The notes: generated by a model not told the origin, from the letters alone. Shown: positions 7,182 through 14,804, numbered from the stretch's first letter. The stretch: 25,689 nucleotides of DNA from DASRYH01 sp035687245 (GCA_035687245.1 DASRYH010000032.1:1-25689), one strand, 5' to 3'. Numbers and translations are program-made.

Positions 7182-7765
7182 GAGCCACCTCCCAGCCGCT
7201 TGAGTGCGTGCTTGAGCAGCCCTTGGGCGTCCTTCTCGTCAGCGCCCTTCAGCGCGGCGGATGCTTCAGGCGCCGAAAAGCCCATGGCGAGCAGCGCGTC
7301 GGTGGCTTCGGCCAAGGCTGCACCCGAACCGCTCTTGCCTCCCGCGTGTGCGCCGCTAGAGGGCGCACCGAGCTTGTCGGCGAGTTCGAGGATGATGCGC
7401 TGCGCGGTCTTCTTGCCGATGCCCGGCACGCTGGAGACCGTTGCGACGTCTTCGGCAGCTATAGCCGCGGCCAGCGCGTCGGGGGTGAGCGACGAGAGCG
7501 TGGAGAGCGCGACCTTGGGACCGACGCCAGAGACCGTGATGAGCAGTTCGAAGGCGTCTTTCTCTGCCTCGTTCTCGAAACCGAAGAGCGATATCTCGTC
7601 TTCGCGGACGTGCATGTAGGTGTGCACGAGCACGTCGTCGCCTATCGCAGGCAGCGCCACGAGCGATGAGGTGCTCATGGCGAGCTGGTAGCCCACGCCG
7701 TTGACGTCGAGCAAGCAGAACGAAGCGCCCTTACCAGCGACCTGGCCCCGAAGAAACGCGATCAT
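7178..7765 (-). CDS. ruvA: Holliday junction DNA-binding protein RuvA
   Basis: Tetrameric junction-binding subunit that loads RuvB. The ATG at 7765 gives 195 residues. N-terminal OB fold MIAFLRGQV...VGYQLAMS, with the loop YMHVREDEISLFGF; two helix-hairpin-helix motifs, LLITVSGVGPKVALSTLS and VSSVPGIGKKTAQRII; then a Ser/Gly-rich linker and the RuvB-binding domain III (EATDALLAMGFSAPEASAAL). The start overlaps the ruvC stop as ATGA, and its own stop overlaps the ruvB GTG, so all three genes are coupled in one transcript. Confidence 0.97.
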   Translation of the reverse strand: MIAFLRGQVAGKGASFCLLDVNGVGYQLAMSTSSLVALPAIGDDVLVHTYMHVREDEISLFGFENEAEKDAFELLITVSGVGPKVALSTLSSLTPDALAAAIAAEDVATVSSVPGIGKKTAQRIILELADKLGAPSSGAHAGGKSGSGAALAEATDALLAMGFSAPEASAALKGADEKDAQGLLKHALKRLGGGS

Positions 7766-8262
7766 GCGAGCGCCTTCGCTTCGAGTGCGGCACGGTCGCG
7801 CATGGCACTGTGCGTGAGAGCGACTGCCAGCGCGTCGGCGGCGTGATCCGGGCGCGGGTCGTGATCGAGTGCGAGAAGGCTCCGCACCATATAGGTGACC
7901 TGGTTCTTGTCGGCGGTGCCGGAGCCGACCACTACGTTCTTGATCTGCACCGGCGAGTACTCGGCGATGAGTATCGCGGCGTCCGCGGTGGCAAGCAGCG
8001 CCACGCCGCGGGCCTGTCCGGTCGCAAACGCGCTCTTGGCGTTCGTGCCGAAGTAGACGCTTTCCACCGCGCACTCGCTGGGCCCGAAATGTGCGATGAC
8101 CTCGCGCAGCTCGTCGTGAATGCGCGCGAGGCGCTGTGCGACCGGCTCGGAGGCCTTGCTCGAGATGCACCCGTAGGCGAGCGCGCGACACGAGTTGCCC
8201 TTGCGTTCCACCACGCCCCAACCGGTGTTGGCCAGACCGGGATCGACACCCAGGATGATCAC
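7762..8262 (-). CDS. ruvC: Holliday junction resolvase RuvC
   Basis: Endonuclease that cuts Holliday junctions after RuvAB branch migration. 166 residues from a GTG at 8262 with a ggggaggg ribosome site. The metal-binding residues are Asp7 (GVDPGL), Glu67 (AVESVYFG), and His140 with Asp143 (PDHAADALAVALTH). His in the third position is the variant known from the Thermus enzyme; E. coli has Asp. The dimer and substrate segments FGTNAKSAFATGQARGVA and VVGSGTADKNQV are normal. It is the first gene of ruvC-ruvA-ruvB. The promoter region carries a LexA-type operator at 8314-8327. Confidence 0.97.
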   Translation of the reverse strand: MIILGVDPGLANTGWGVVERKGNSCRALAYGCISSKASEPVAQRLARIHDELREVIAHFGPSECAVESVYFGTNAKSAFATGQARGVALLATADAAILIAEYSPVQIKNVVVGSGTADKNQVTYMVRSLLALDHDPRPDHAADALAVALTHSAMRDRAALEAKALA

Positions 8263-8313
8263 GCGCCCTCCCCTCGCACTAGTCTCCGAACCGCACCTGC
8301 CGCGATGCCCAAT

Positions 8314-8327
8314 CGAACATATGTTCA
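8314..8327. promoter_or_regulatory. LexA-type SOS operator upstream of ruvCAB
   Basis: CGAACATATGTTCA contains the perfect 12-base palindrome GAACATATGTTC (8315-8326). It matches 13 of 14 positions of the Gram-positive/actinobacterial SOS box CGAACRNRYGTTYG. It lies 52 bases before the ruvC start and directly touches the proposed -10 at 8327-8332, so bound LexA would block transcription start. ruv genes are known SOS targets in many bacteria. Confidence 0.85.
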
Positions 8328-8355
8328 GGATAGCCGCCCGCTTTCGGCGCGTAAA
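8327..8355 (-). promoter_or_regulatory. Proposed promoter of ruvCAB
   Basis: Minus strand: -35 TTTACG (8350-8355), 17-base spacer, -10 TATCCT (8327-8332); each matches 4 of 6. The -35 abuts the T run of the yebC terminator, and the -10 abuts the LexA box. The exact 17-base spacing and the operator position support it. Confidence 0.6.
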
Positions 8356-8383
8356 GAAAACGGCACCCGAAGCTCGAGTGCCG
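8353..8383 (-). terminator. Rho-independent terminator of yebC
   Basis: Minus strand: 9-bp stem CGGCACTCG/CGGGTGCCG with one wobble pair (8375-8383 with 8361-8369), loop AGCTT, then TTTTCTTT. It starts about 28 bases after the yebC stop and separates yebC from the SOS-controlled ruv operon. Confidence 0.85.
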
Positions 8384-8410
8384 TGTCATGTCTTCGTGCG
8401 ACCACGCGCC

Positions 8411-9169
8411 CTACTCCAGCGCTTCGGCGATCTCGTCGGTGATGTCCATCGTGTTGTAGACGTTCTGGATGTCGTCGCTCTCCTCGAGCTTGTCCACCAG
8501 GCGCATGACCTTCTTGGCATCCTCGACGGTGATCGCGGCAGGTGTCGTGGCCTCCATGACGAGCTCGGCGCCGATTACCGTCACACCCGCGTTGACGAGC
8601 GCGGCACGGACCGACATGAGATCGCCCGGCGTCGTGTAGACGATCCACTCGTCGCCGCCGTCTTCCATGTCCTCGCCGCCCGCATCGGCCACGAGCAGCA
8701 TGAGCTCGTCCTCGTCGGCGGCCGGACCGGCCTTCTCCACGAGAATCTGGCCCTTGCGCTCGAACATGAACGCGACCGAGCCGGTCGTGCCCAAGTTGCC
8801 GCCAGCACGAGTGAACGCGGCACGCACGTCGGCGGCCGTACGGTTGCGGTTGTCGGTGAGCGCCTCGATGTAGAGCGCCACGCCTGCGGGGCCGTAGCCC
8901 TCGTAGACGACGTCTTCGAAAGCGGCGGCGTCCGCGCCCGCGCCGAAGGCCTTGTCGATCGCCGTCTGGATCTTGTCCTTGGGCAGCGAGTAGCCCTTGG
9001 CCTTCTCGATTGCGGCAGCGAGTGCGGCGTTGTTCTCCGGGTTCGGGTCGCCGCCGGTCTTGGCCGCGACGTAGATGATGCGCGTCAGTTTGCTGAACAG
9101 CTTGCCGCGCTTCGCGTCGACGGCTGCCTTGCGGTGCTTAGTGGTTGCCCACTTTGAGTGTCCTGACAT
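8411..9169 (-). CDS. yebC: YebC/PmpR-family protein (TACO1 family)
   Basis: A 252-residue cytoplasmic protein with the invariant opening MSGHSKWATTKHRKAAVDAKRGKLFSKL, followed by PENNAAL, the VVYEGYGPAGVALYIEALTDNRNRTAADVR core and GGNLGTTGSVAFMFERKG. The family was long annotated as a transcriptional regulator; more recent work points to a ribosome-associated role that relieves stalling. Which applies here cannot be told from the sequence. The ATG at 9169 is fixed by the conserved N-terminus. A promoter is proposed at 9250-9278 and a terminator at 8353-8383, so the gene seems to be its own unit although it lies beside ruvC as in many bacteria. Confidence 0.97.
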   Translation of the reverse strand: MSGHSKWATTKHRKAAVDAKRGKLFSKLTRIIYVAAKTGGDPNPENNAALAAAIEKAKGYSLPKDKIQTAIDKAFGAGADAAAFEDVVYEGYGPAGVALYIEALTDNRNRTAADVRAAFTRAGGNLGTTGSVAFMFERKGQILVEKAGPAADEDELMLLVADAGGEDMEDGGDEWIVYTTPGDLMSVRAALVNAGVTVIGAELVMEATTPAAITVEDAKKVMRLVDKLEESDDIQNVYNTMDITDEIAEALE

Positions 9170-9249
9170 GTGCCTTGGTTCCTTTCGCCAGCGTGCACGA
9201 GCTTGCCTGCCGAAGGGGCGGGCTAGAAGCTCGGGGGTTCACCGCGCAG

Positions 9250-9278
9250 AGCATACCCGATACGCTGACCGGCGTTAA
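9250..9278 (-). promoter_or_regulatory. Possible promoter of yebC
   Basis: Minus strand: TTAACG (9273-9278), 17-base spacer, TATGCT (9250-9255); 4 of 6 matches each. It would give a leader of about 75 bases before the yebC ATG. The element lies in the divergent yebC/asparaginase gap. Confidence 0.4.
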
Positions 9279-9298
9279 GGCGACGAAGGGAGCGAGCC

Positions 9299-10309
9299 GT
9301 GGCGAGCAACAGCGTGCTGGTGCTGCATACCGGCGGAACGATCGGCATGGTGGACACGCCCGAGGGCAGCGCGCCTGTCGCGGGCGCACTTGCCGAACAC
9401 GTCGAGTCACTGGTCGCCTCATCCCACGGCGAGCTGCCCGCCACCGAGTTTCTCGAACTCGAGCCACTCATCGACTCCGCGAATGCAACGCCCGACACGT
9501 GGCGCCGAATCGCCGAAGTGCTCTTCGAGCGCCGCCCACAGCACTGCGGCTTTGTCGTGCTGCACGGCACCGACACGATGGCCTACACGGCATCGGCTCT
9601 TTCGTTTCTGCTGCCTGACTTCGGCAAGCCGGTTGTCGTGACCGGCTCACAGATTCCCATCGTCCGCGCTCGTAGCGACGGTCGCCAGAACCTCATCGGT
9701 GCGCTGCAAGTGGCCGCGCGCGGTGACGTGCCGGAAGTGAGCCTGCTCTTCGGCGAGGTGCTCCTGCGCGGCAACCGCTCCACCAAGACCGACGCCTCGG
9801 GGCTCGACGCCTTCGAGTCGCCCAGCTTGCCTGCGCTCGCCGAAATGGGCGTCGACATCGTGGTGAATCACGGACTCGTGCGCCGTGCCGAACAACCACC
9901 GCGCCTTCTGGCCTGCGAGCTGGGCCGCGTGGCCGCAGTGCGGCTGTTCCCCGGATTCGATGCCTCCACGCTCTCGAACCTCTGCCAGCCGCCCCTGCAG
10001 GGCCTGGTAATCGAGGCCTACGGCGCAGGCAATGGGCCTTCCGAAGATGCCGAGTTCCTTTCGGCGATCTCGACGGCCACGGCTGAAGGCATCGTAGTAG
10101 TGATCGTCACGCAGTGCCTGCGAGGCTCTGTGCAGCCCGGTGCGTATGCGACCGGCTCGGCGCTCATGCGCGCGGGAGCTGTGCCCGGATACGACCTGAC
10201 GACCGAGGCCGCGCTCACCAAGCTCGCTGTGCTGCTCGGACAGGGGCTCGATGCGACTGCGGTCACCAAGCGCATGCAAGAAGACCTCGCGGGCGAGCTG
10301 ACGCTCTAG
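9299..10309 (+). CDS. ansA: L-asparaginase, type I
   Basis: Hydrolyses asparagine to aspartate and ammonia. 336 residues with no signal peptide, so it is the cytoplasmic type I enzyme rather than the periplasmic type II. The catalytic threonines are visible: the first in LHTGGTIGM (Thr14 region) and the second in VLHGTDTMAYTAS (Thr91, Asp92), with the supporting Lys in RSTKTDASG. The GTG start at 9299 follows gaaggga at the right distance. The gene stands on the opposite strand between yebC and pdxT, which are often near neighbours, so it looks like an insertion or local inversion; its base composition does not differ visibly from the flanks. Confidence 0.93.
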   Translation: MASNSVLVLHTGGTIGMVDTPEGSAPVAGALAEHVESLVASSHGELPATEFLELEPLIDSANATPDTWRRIAEVLFERRPQHCGFVVLHGTDTMAYTASALSFLLPDFGKPVVVTGSQIPIVRARSDGRQNLIGALQVAARGDVPEVSLLFGEVLLRGNRSTKTDASGLDAFESPSLPALAEMGVDIVVNHGLVRRAEQPPRLLACELGRVAAVRLFPGFDASTLSNLCQPPLQGLVIEAYGAGNGPSEDAEFLSAISTATAEGIVVVIVTQCLRGSVQPGAYATGSALMRAGAVPGYDLTTEAALTKLAVLLGQGLDATAVTKRMQEDLAGELTL

Positions 10310-10342
10310 CAAGGCACTTGCGCGCTTGCGCGGCGAGACGAG

Positions 10343-10918
10343 CTAGACGCCCACGACCGCTTCGGCGAAGTAGCGGTGGATGCGCGGGTCGCCCGTGAGC
10401 TCCGGATGGAAGGTCGTGGAGAGCAGTCGGTTCTGGCGCGCAGCCACGATGTGACCTTCGTGCGTCGCGAGAACCTCGACGCCCTCGCCCACGGTCTCGA
10501 GCCACGGCGCGCGGATGAAGACCCCGCGGTAGGGCTCGCCGATGTGCGCGAAGTCCAAGTCGACCTCGAAGCTGTCGAGCTGGCGCCCGTACGCGTTGCG
10601 GCGCACCTGCACGTCCATGAGCGAGAGAGAGCGCTGGTCGGCGATTCCGTCGATTACGTCTTTGGCGATGAGGATCGAGCCCGCGCACGTGCCCCACACC
10701 GCCATACCTTCGGCGTGGCGCTTCGCGATCGGCTCGTAGAAGCCGTAGGAGACCATAAGCTTGGAGATGGCTGTGGACTCGCCGCCCGGAATGATCAGGC
10801 CGGCGAGGTCGTCCATCTGCTCGGGAAGCCGCACGGCGAGCGCAGCGATATCTAGCGCCTCGAGAGCGTAGATGTGCTCGCGAAACGCTCCCTGAAGCGC
10901 CAAGACTCCGATCTTCAC
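10343..10918 (-). CDS. pdxT: Pyridoxal 5'-phosphate synthase glutaminase subunit PdxT
   Basis: Glutaminase that frees ammonia from glutamine and passes it to PdxS. 191 residues from a GTG at 10918 (V/M-KIGVLALQGAFREH), with GGAG 7 bases upstream. The class I amidotransferase triad is present: Cys78 in WGTCAGSI, and His171 and Glu173 in FHPELTGD; the GGESTAI oxyanion-strand motif is near residue 46. It lies 31 bases after pdxS on the same strand, the usual order for the DXP-independent vitamin B6 pathway of Gram-positive bacteria. Confidence 0.97.
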   Translation of the reverse strand: MKIGVLALQGAFREHIYALEALDIAALAVRLPEQMDDLAGLIIPGGESTAISKLMVSYGFYEPIAKRHAEGMAVWGTCAGSILIAKDVIDGIADQRSLSLMDVQVRRNAYGRQLDSFEVDLDFAHIGEPYRGVFIRAPWLETVGEGVEVLATHEGHIVAARQNRLLSTTFHPELTGDPRIHRYFAEAVVGV

Positions 10919-10949
10919 CGCGCTACTCCGTCCCCGCAGTGCCGCGGCA

Positions 10950-11849
10950 CTACCAGCCACGCTCCTGCATACGCTCGGAGGCAGGGATGTCGGGGATGTT
11001 GATGCCGACCATCGCTTCGCCAAGGCCCTTGGAGACCGTCGCGATGATGTCAGCGTCCTCGAAGTGGGTGGTGGCCTCGACGATCGCCTTCGCGCGCTTG
11101 GACGGGTCGCCGCTCTTGAAGATGCCGCTGCCGACGAAGACGCCGTCGCAGCCAAGCTGCATCATGAGTGCGGCGTCGGCCGGAGTTGCGATGCCACCCG
11201 CAGAGAAGTTCACGACGGGGAGCTTGCCGTTGTCAGCGACCCACTTCACGAGCTCGTAGGGGGCGCCCAGCTGCTTGGCGGCGTCGAAGAGCTGCTCGTC
11301 GCGCAAGCCGGCGACCCAGGCGATCTCGTCGGTAACAGTGCGCATGTGGCGTACGGCCTCGACGACGTTGCCGGTGCCCGGTTCGCCCTTGGTGCGCACC
11401 ATCGCGGCACCTTCGGCGATTCGGCGAAGCGCCTCTCCGAGGTTACGGCAGCCGCAGACGAAGGGGACGGTGAAGTCCCACTTGTTGACGTGGTACTGCT
11501 CGTCGGCCGGGGTCAGGACCTCGGACTCGTCGAGATAGTCGACGCCGAGGGACTGGAGAACCTGGGCCTCGACGAAGTGGCCGATGCGGCACTTCGCCAT
11601 GACCGGGATGGTAACGGCGGCCACAATGCCCTCGACCATGGTCGGGTCGGACATGCGGGCCACTCCACCCGTTGCGCGGATGTCAGCGGGGACGCGCTCG
11701 AGCGCCATGACGGCAACCGCACCCGCGTCTTCGGCGATCTTGGCCTGCTCGGGGGTGACAACGTCCATGATGACGCCGCCCTTGAGCATCTCGGCAAGGC
11801 CCGTCTTGACTCGCAGGGTTCCGGTCTCACGCTGCTGCTGATCTGACAC
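10950..11849 (-). CDS. pdxS: Pyridoxal 5'-phosphate synthase lyase subunit PdxS
   Basis: Builds PLP from ribose 5-phosphate, glyceraldehyde 3-phosphate and ammonia in a dodecamer carrying PdxT. The GTG at 11849 (V/M-SDQQQRETGTLRVKTGLAEML) gives 299 residues; aaggag lies upstream. Catalytic residues fall where expected with a +5 offset from the B. subtilis enzyme: Asp29 (MDVVTPEQA), Lys86 (VMAKCRIGHF) and Lys154 (VRTKGEPGTGN). The C-terminus ends SERMQERGW, as in most members. It is the first gene of pdxS-pdxT, with a good promoter at 11923-11952. Confidence 0.98.
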   Translation of the reverse strand: MSDQQQRETGTLRVKTGLAEMLKGGVIMDVVTPEQAKIAEDAGAVAVMALERVPADIRATGGVARMSDPTMVEGIVAAVTIPVMAKCRIGHFVEAQVLQSLGVDYLDESEVLTPADEQYHVNKWDFTVPFVCGCRNLGEALRRIAEGAAMVRTKGEPGTGNVVEAVRHMRTVTDEIAWVAGLRDEQLFDAAKQLGAPYELVKWVADNGKLPVVNFSAGGIATPADAALMMQLGCDGVFVGSGIFKSGDPSKRAKAIVEATTHFEDADIIATVSKGLGEAMVGINIPDIPASERMQERGW

Positions 11850-11922
11850 CTGTGCAACGACTCCTTTCGGCCTCGCGCGCTGCGCGACGACCACGAGCGA
11901 AATTCGCATATCGATTCAGGGG

Positions 11923-11952
11923 ATTGTACCTGCGCTCCGAAAAGCGGGACAA
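11923..11952 (-). promoter_or_regulatory. Promoter of pdxS-pdxT
   Basis: Minus strand: -35 TTGTCC (11947-11952), 18-base spacer, -10 TACAAT (11923-11928, 5 of 6). The predicted start near 11916 gives a leader of about 65 bases to the pdxS GTG. No MocR/PdxR-type repeat was seen. Confidence 0.6.
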
Positions 11953-11967
11953 CCGCATGAATCGCAC

Positions 11968-13008
11968 CTACTTCATGTTGATCTTACCGTCGAGCGGGAT
12001 GACCTCGAACCACGTGCGACCCGGGTTGAGCTTGATCGGGGCGCCATCGGCATCGGCGAACTTCGGCGGCGCACTCTTGTCGGCGGTCCAGGTGCCGTCG
12101 TAGCGGTTGCCGTTGCGGAAGACCGAGACGCGGCCTTGGCCACTCATCGCGATCTCCCACGTGGTCGAGCCGTGCGAGGCACGCTTGGCGTCGGTGTACT
12201 TGCACCACATGACCACGACGTTGTCGGCGTCGATCTGCTTGCCCGTGATCGTGTCGATGTGCTTGTCGCCGCCGTTGGAGCGGTAGTACATACCGTCTCT
12301 GAACTTCCACTTGGTGGTCTGGTAGGCAGAGAACGGAATCGTGATCTCGGTGACGGCGTCGGTCTCGACGTCAGAGGCTTCGAGGAACTGCAGGCCCGCG
12401 TTGTCGGTGGTCACGCGGTAGCCCTTGTTCTTGGCCGCCGTGTAGGCCTTGGCGGTCTTCATGTAGAGGTTGTGCGGGGCGCTGCGTGCACCGGAGCGCT
12501 CGTACGGCGCGGACGCGTGACCCTGCGAGAGGTCCGCCAGCTTGTTCGAGGCGACCTTGTTGCGCACGCTCACGTGAGCGCCAGAGAAGCAGAAGAGACC
12601 GTCGTACTGAGGCACGATGTAGATGTCAGAGAGTCGCGCGCTACGCACGGGGCCGACCTTCTCAGGAGTTGTGCTCTGGAAGATGGCGTTGAAGCGCGTG
12701 ATGCCGCCCTCGACCTTGGTCTCGTAGACGACGTCGGCGGCGACCAAGCCGGTCTGCGGGCGCGCCGGGCGAAGGTTCTCGATCTTGACCGACAGCGGCC
12801 GCTTGGTGATGTCCTCGGCGCTGGGCGCATTCTTGCCGGTAAGCGGCCAGATGGCCGGCTTCGGAGGCTCGGGAACGACGCGTTCCTTGTTGGCCTTAGG
12901 CTGCGGCGTGGTGACTTTCGCCTGCTCCTGCTTGCATCCAGTGGCGGACACGGCGAGCATCGCCGCAATCACGATCAAGAGTGCGCTGCGGAGTCGAGTA
13001 ACTGACAT
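11968..13008 (-). CDS. DUF3048 (YerB-like) lipoprotein
   Basis: A 346-residue exported lipoprotein. The N-terminus MSVTRLRSALLIVIAAMLAVSATGC ends in a lipobox-like SATGC, so Cys25 is the likely lipid attachment site; the next 30 residues are a Lys/Pro-rich linker. The body carries features I associate with DUF3048/YerB: RPLSVKIENLRPARPQTGL, ADVVYETKVEGGITRFNAIF, VGPVRSARLSDIYIVPQYDG and SGAHVSVRNK, with the C-terminal NPGRTWFEVIP segment. The family role is not established; members are envelope-associated in Firmicutes and Actinobacteria. The ATG at 13008 has a perfect AAGGAGG ribosome site. The gene lies just upstream of the pdxS promoter on the same strand. A TACACT -10-like element is at 13040-13045. 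Confidence 0.9.
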   Translation of the reverse strand: MSVTRLRSALLIVIAAMLAVSATGCKQEQAKVTTPQPKANKERVVPEPPKPAIWPLTGKNAPSAEDITKRPLSVKIENLRPARPQTGLVAADVVYETKVEGGITRFNAIFQSTTPEKVGPVRSARLSDIYIVPQYDGLFCFSGAHVSVRNKVASNKLADLSQGHASAPYERSGARSAPHNLYMKTAKAYTAAKNKGYRVTTDNAGLQFLEASDVETDAVTEITIPFSAYQTTKWKFRDGMYYRSNGGDKHIDTITGKQIDADNVVVMWCKYTDAKRASHGSTTWEIAMSGQGRVSVFRNGNRYDGTWTADKSAPPKFADADGAPIKLNPGRTWFEVIPLDGKINMK

Positions 13009-13159
13009 TCGTATCCTCCTTGTAGGGTCTCCGCGCCGAAGTGTAGCCCAAAGCATCGCAAAGTGGGGCGTGCTCGTCTCAGTCGTAACCGTGACGATGC
13101 TCCTAGCACTCGCCCGTGCCTGCGGCGTACGATACGGCCATCGAAAGGCGGGAAACAAG

Positions 13160-13363
13160 ATGCCGTGCTACCTGCTGCACATGGTTGAGATGCCCGACAC
13201 ACAAGCTTACAGGGACCCCGATCTCAAAGACGTGGTCGGCCAGCTTCCGCAGCTGTTCTGCGCCCACTGCAACCCGCCGCGTCCGCTGATGGCCTCAGAG
13301 TCCGCCCGGTGCCTCGAATGCGACGGACCGTGCTGGAAGCCGACAGACAGGATCTGCGAGTAG
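13160..13363 (+). CDS. Small Cys-rich protein, unknown
   Basis: A 67-residue ORF starting MPCYLLHMVEMPDTQAY. The second half has two cysteine clusters: FCAHCNPP (CxxC) and RCLECDGPC (CxxCxxxC), a pattern of metal binding in small zinc-ribbon or knuckle proteins, plus Cys3 and Cys66. Codon third positions are mostly G or C, as in the real genes nearby, and the frame ends in a gap between genes on the other strand. The upstream ribosome site (aaggcggga) is weak, and the frame stays open further upstream. I recognise no family. It lies between the DUF3048 gene (divergent) and lgt (convergent). Confidence 0.5.
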   Translation: MPCYLLHMVEMPDTQAYRDPDLKDVVGQLPQLFCAHCNPPRPLMASESARCLECDGPCWKPTDRICE

Positions 13364-13408
13364 GCCTTCGGGCAGAGCGCCGGAGCAGCACCATGCGGCC
13401 GCTCGGGC

Positions 13409-14221
13409 TCAGACTGCGTTCGGCGGTAGCCCGCGCCGACGCGCCCACACGATCAGCGCCAGACCGCCTACGAGCATCGGCACGCTCAACACCTGTCCCA
13501 TCGTGACCCCACCTGCGATGAAGCCGAGCTGCGCGTCGGGCTCGCGGAAGAACTCCACGCCGATCCGGAAGATGGCGTAGAGCGAGAGCATCCAGCCGAT
13601 CAGCTCACCGCGGGGGCGCGGCGGTAGCTTGGCCGCGAGCACGAGCATGATCGTGAAGAGCACAAGCCCCTCGAGCACGGCCTCGTAGAGCTGCGACGGA
13701 TGTCGCGGGAGCGAGCCGCCAGAAGGGAAGACGACTCCCCACGGCACTGTCGTGGCCCTGCCCCACAGCTCGTCGTTGATGAAGTTGGCGACACGCCCCA
13801 GAAAGAGCCCAATGGGGGTGCCGACCGCTCCCATGTCGCATAGCGTCAGCCACGGCACATCGACCAGCCTGCCGGCGACGACCGACGCGATCATGATGCC
13901 TGTGAGCCCGCCGTGAAACGACATGCCGCCGTCCCATATTGCGAACGCCTCGGTTGGGTGAGTGAAGTAGTAGCCGCCCGAGTAGAACAGCACGTAGCCC
14001 AGACGTCCGCCCGCGATTACCCCGATGACCGCAGCGAGCACGATCGTGAGTAGGTCGTCATCCGTTAGACCGAGCTCCCAGCGCCGCGCAAGCCATCTCA
14101 AGACGAGCGCGGCGCCGACGAAGCCCACGAGATACGCGATGCCGTACCAGTGGATCGCCAGCGGACCAAGCCGCAGCGCCACCGGGTCGATCGCGGGATA
14201 CGCGATTGCCGCGAACGACAT
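13409..14221 (-). CDS. lgt: Prolipoprotein diacylglyceryl transferase Lgt
   Basis: Integral membrane enzyme that moves diacylglycerol from phosphatidylglycerol to the lipobox Cys of prolipoproteins. 270 residues, about seven membrane segments. Key residues match E. coli numbering exactly: Tyr26 in HWYGIAY, His103 in MSFHGGL, and Arg143, Asn146 and Glu151 in the signature GRVANFINDELWGR. Later motifs HPSQLYEA and FFREPD are also present. The ATG at 14221 is chosen because this numbering agrees; the ribosome site there is weak, and a 14-base palindrome is centred on the start codon. It lies 19 bases after lemA on the same strand, so it is probably in an operon. Its substrates would include the DUF3048 lipoprotein encoded nearby. 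Confidence 0.97.
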   Translation of the reverse strand: MSFAAIAYPAIDPVALRLGPLAIHWYGIAYLVGFVGAALVLRWLARRWELGLTDDDLLTIVLAAVIGVIAGGRLGYVLFYSGGYYFTHPTEAFAIWDGGMSFHGGLTGIMIASVVAGRLVDVPWLTLCDMGAVGTPIGLFLGRVANFINDELWGRATTVPWGVVFPSGGSLPRHPSQLYEAVLEGLVLFTIMLVLAAKLPPRPRGELIGWMLSLYAIFRIGVEFFREPDAQLGFIAGGVTMGQVLSVPMLVGGLALIVWARRRGLPPNAV

Positions 14222-14240
14222 GTCGTTGTGATCCGGCTGG

Positions 14241-14804
14241 CTAGAACTTGACCTGCGGCGCTTCGGCAGCTGCAGCTTCGATCTCGAAGTACTCGCGCTG
14301 CGTGAAGCCGAACATGCCGGCAAGCAGGTTGGCCGGGAAGACCTGAATGGCCGTATTGAAGCTCATCACCGAGTCGTTGTAGAACTGGCGCGCGTACGCG
14401 ATCTTGCCCTCGGTATTGGTGAGCTCCTCTTGCAGCTGCAAGAAGCTGGTGTTGGCCTTGAGGTCCGGATACGCCTCCGCCAGAGCGAAAAGCGACTTCA
14501 GCGCGCCGGTGAGCATGTTCTCAGCCGCACCCTGCTGCTCGACGCCGGTGGCCGACATTGCGACGTTGCGCGCCTGGATAACCGCCTCGAGAGTCTCACG
14601 CTCGTGAGCGGCATAGCCCTTGACCGTCTCCAAGATGTTGGGGATCAGGTCATAGCGGCGCTTCAGCTGCACGTCGATCTGTGCCCACGCGTTGTCGACG
14701 CGATTGCGCAGAAGCACCAGCCGGTTGAAGAGCGCGATGACGGCGAGTACCGCCACGATGACGACAACACCGAGGCCCATGCAGATGAATATGCCTACGT
14801 TCAT
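14241..14804 (-). CDS. lemA: LemA family protein
   Basis: A 187-residue protein with one N-terminal membrane segment (GIFICMGLGVVVIVAVLAVIALFN, residues 4-27) and a cytoplasmic or exposed helical bundle. Family marks are RNRVDNAWAQIDVQLKRRYDLIPNILETVKGYAAHERETLEAVIQAR, the EAYPDLKANTSFLQLQEELTNTEGKIAYARQFYND block and NLLAGMFGF. The function of LemA is not settled; it often lies beside membrane metalloproteases or TPM-domain proteins, but not here. The start at 14804 has aaggagggg at ideal spacing. Downstream lgt is 19 bases away. Confidence 0.95.
   Translation of the reverse strand: MNVGIFICMGLGVVVIVAVLAVIALFNRLVLLRNRVDNAWAQIDVQLKRRYDLIPNILETVKGYAAHERETLEAVIQARNVAMSATGVEQQGAAENMLTGALKSLFALAEAYPDLKANTSFLQLQEELTNTEGKIAYARQFYNDSVMSFNTAIQVFPANLLAGMFGFTQREYFEIEAAAAEAPQVKF

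Noticed and set aside
8195..9157. 320-residue plus-strand frame opposite yebC
   Set aside because: Antisense shadow of a conserved gene; it also runs over the LexA box and the yebC terminator.
12785..13159. N-terminal extension of the small Cys-rich protein ORF to 192 residues
   Set aside because: The extension is antisense to the DUF3048 signal peptide region and covers its promoter; the Cys-rich part starting at 13160 is the only plausible gene.
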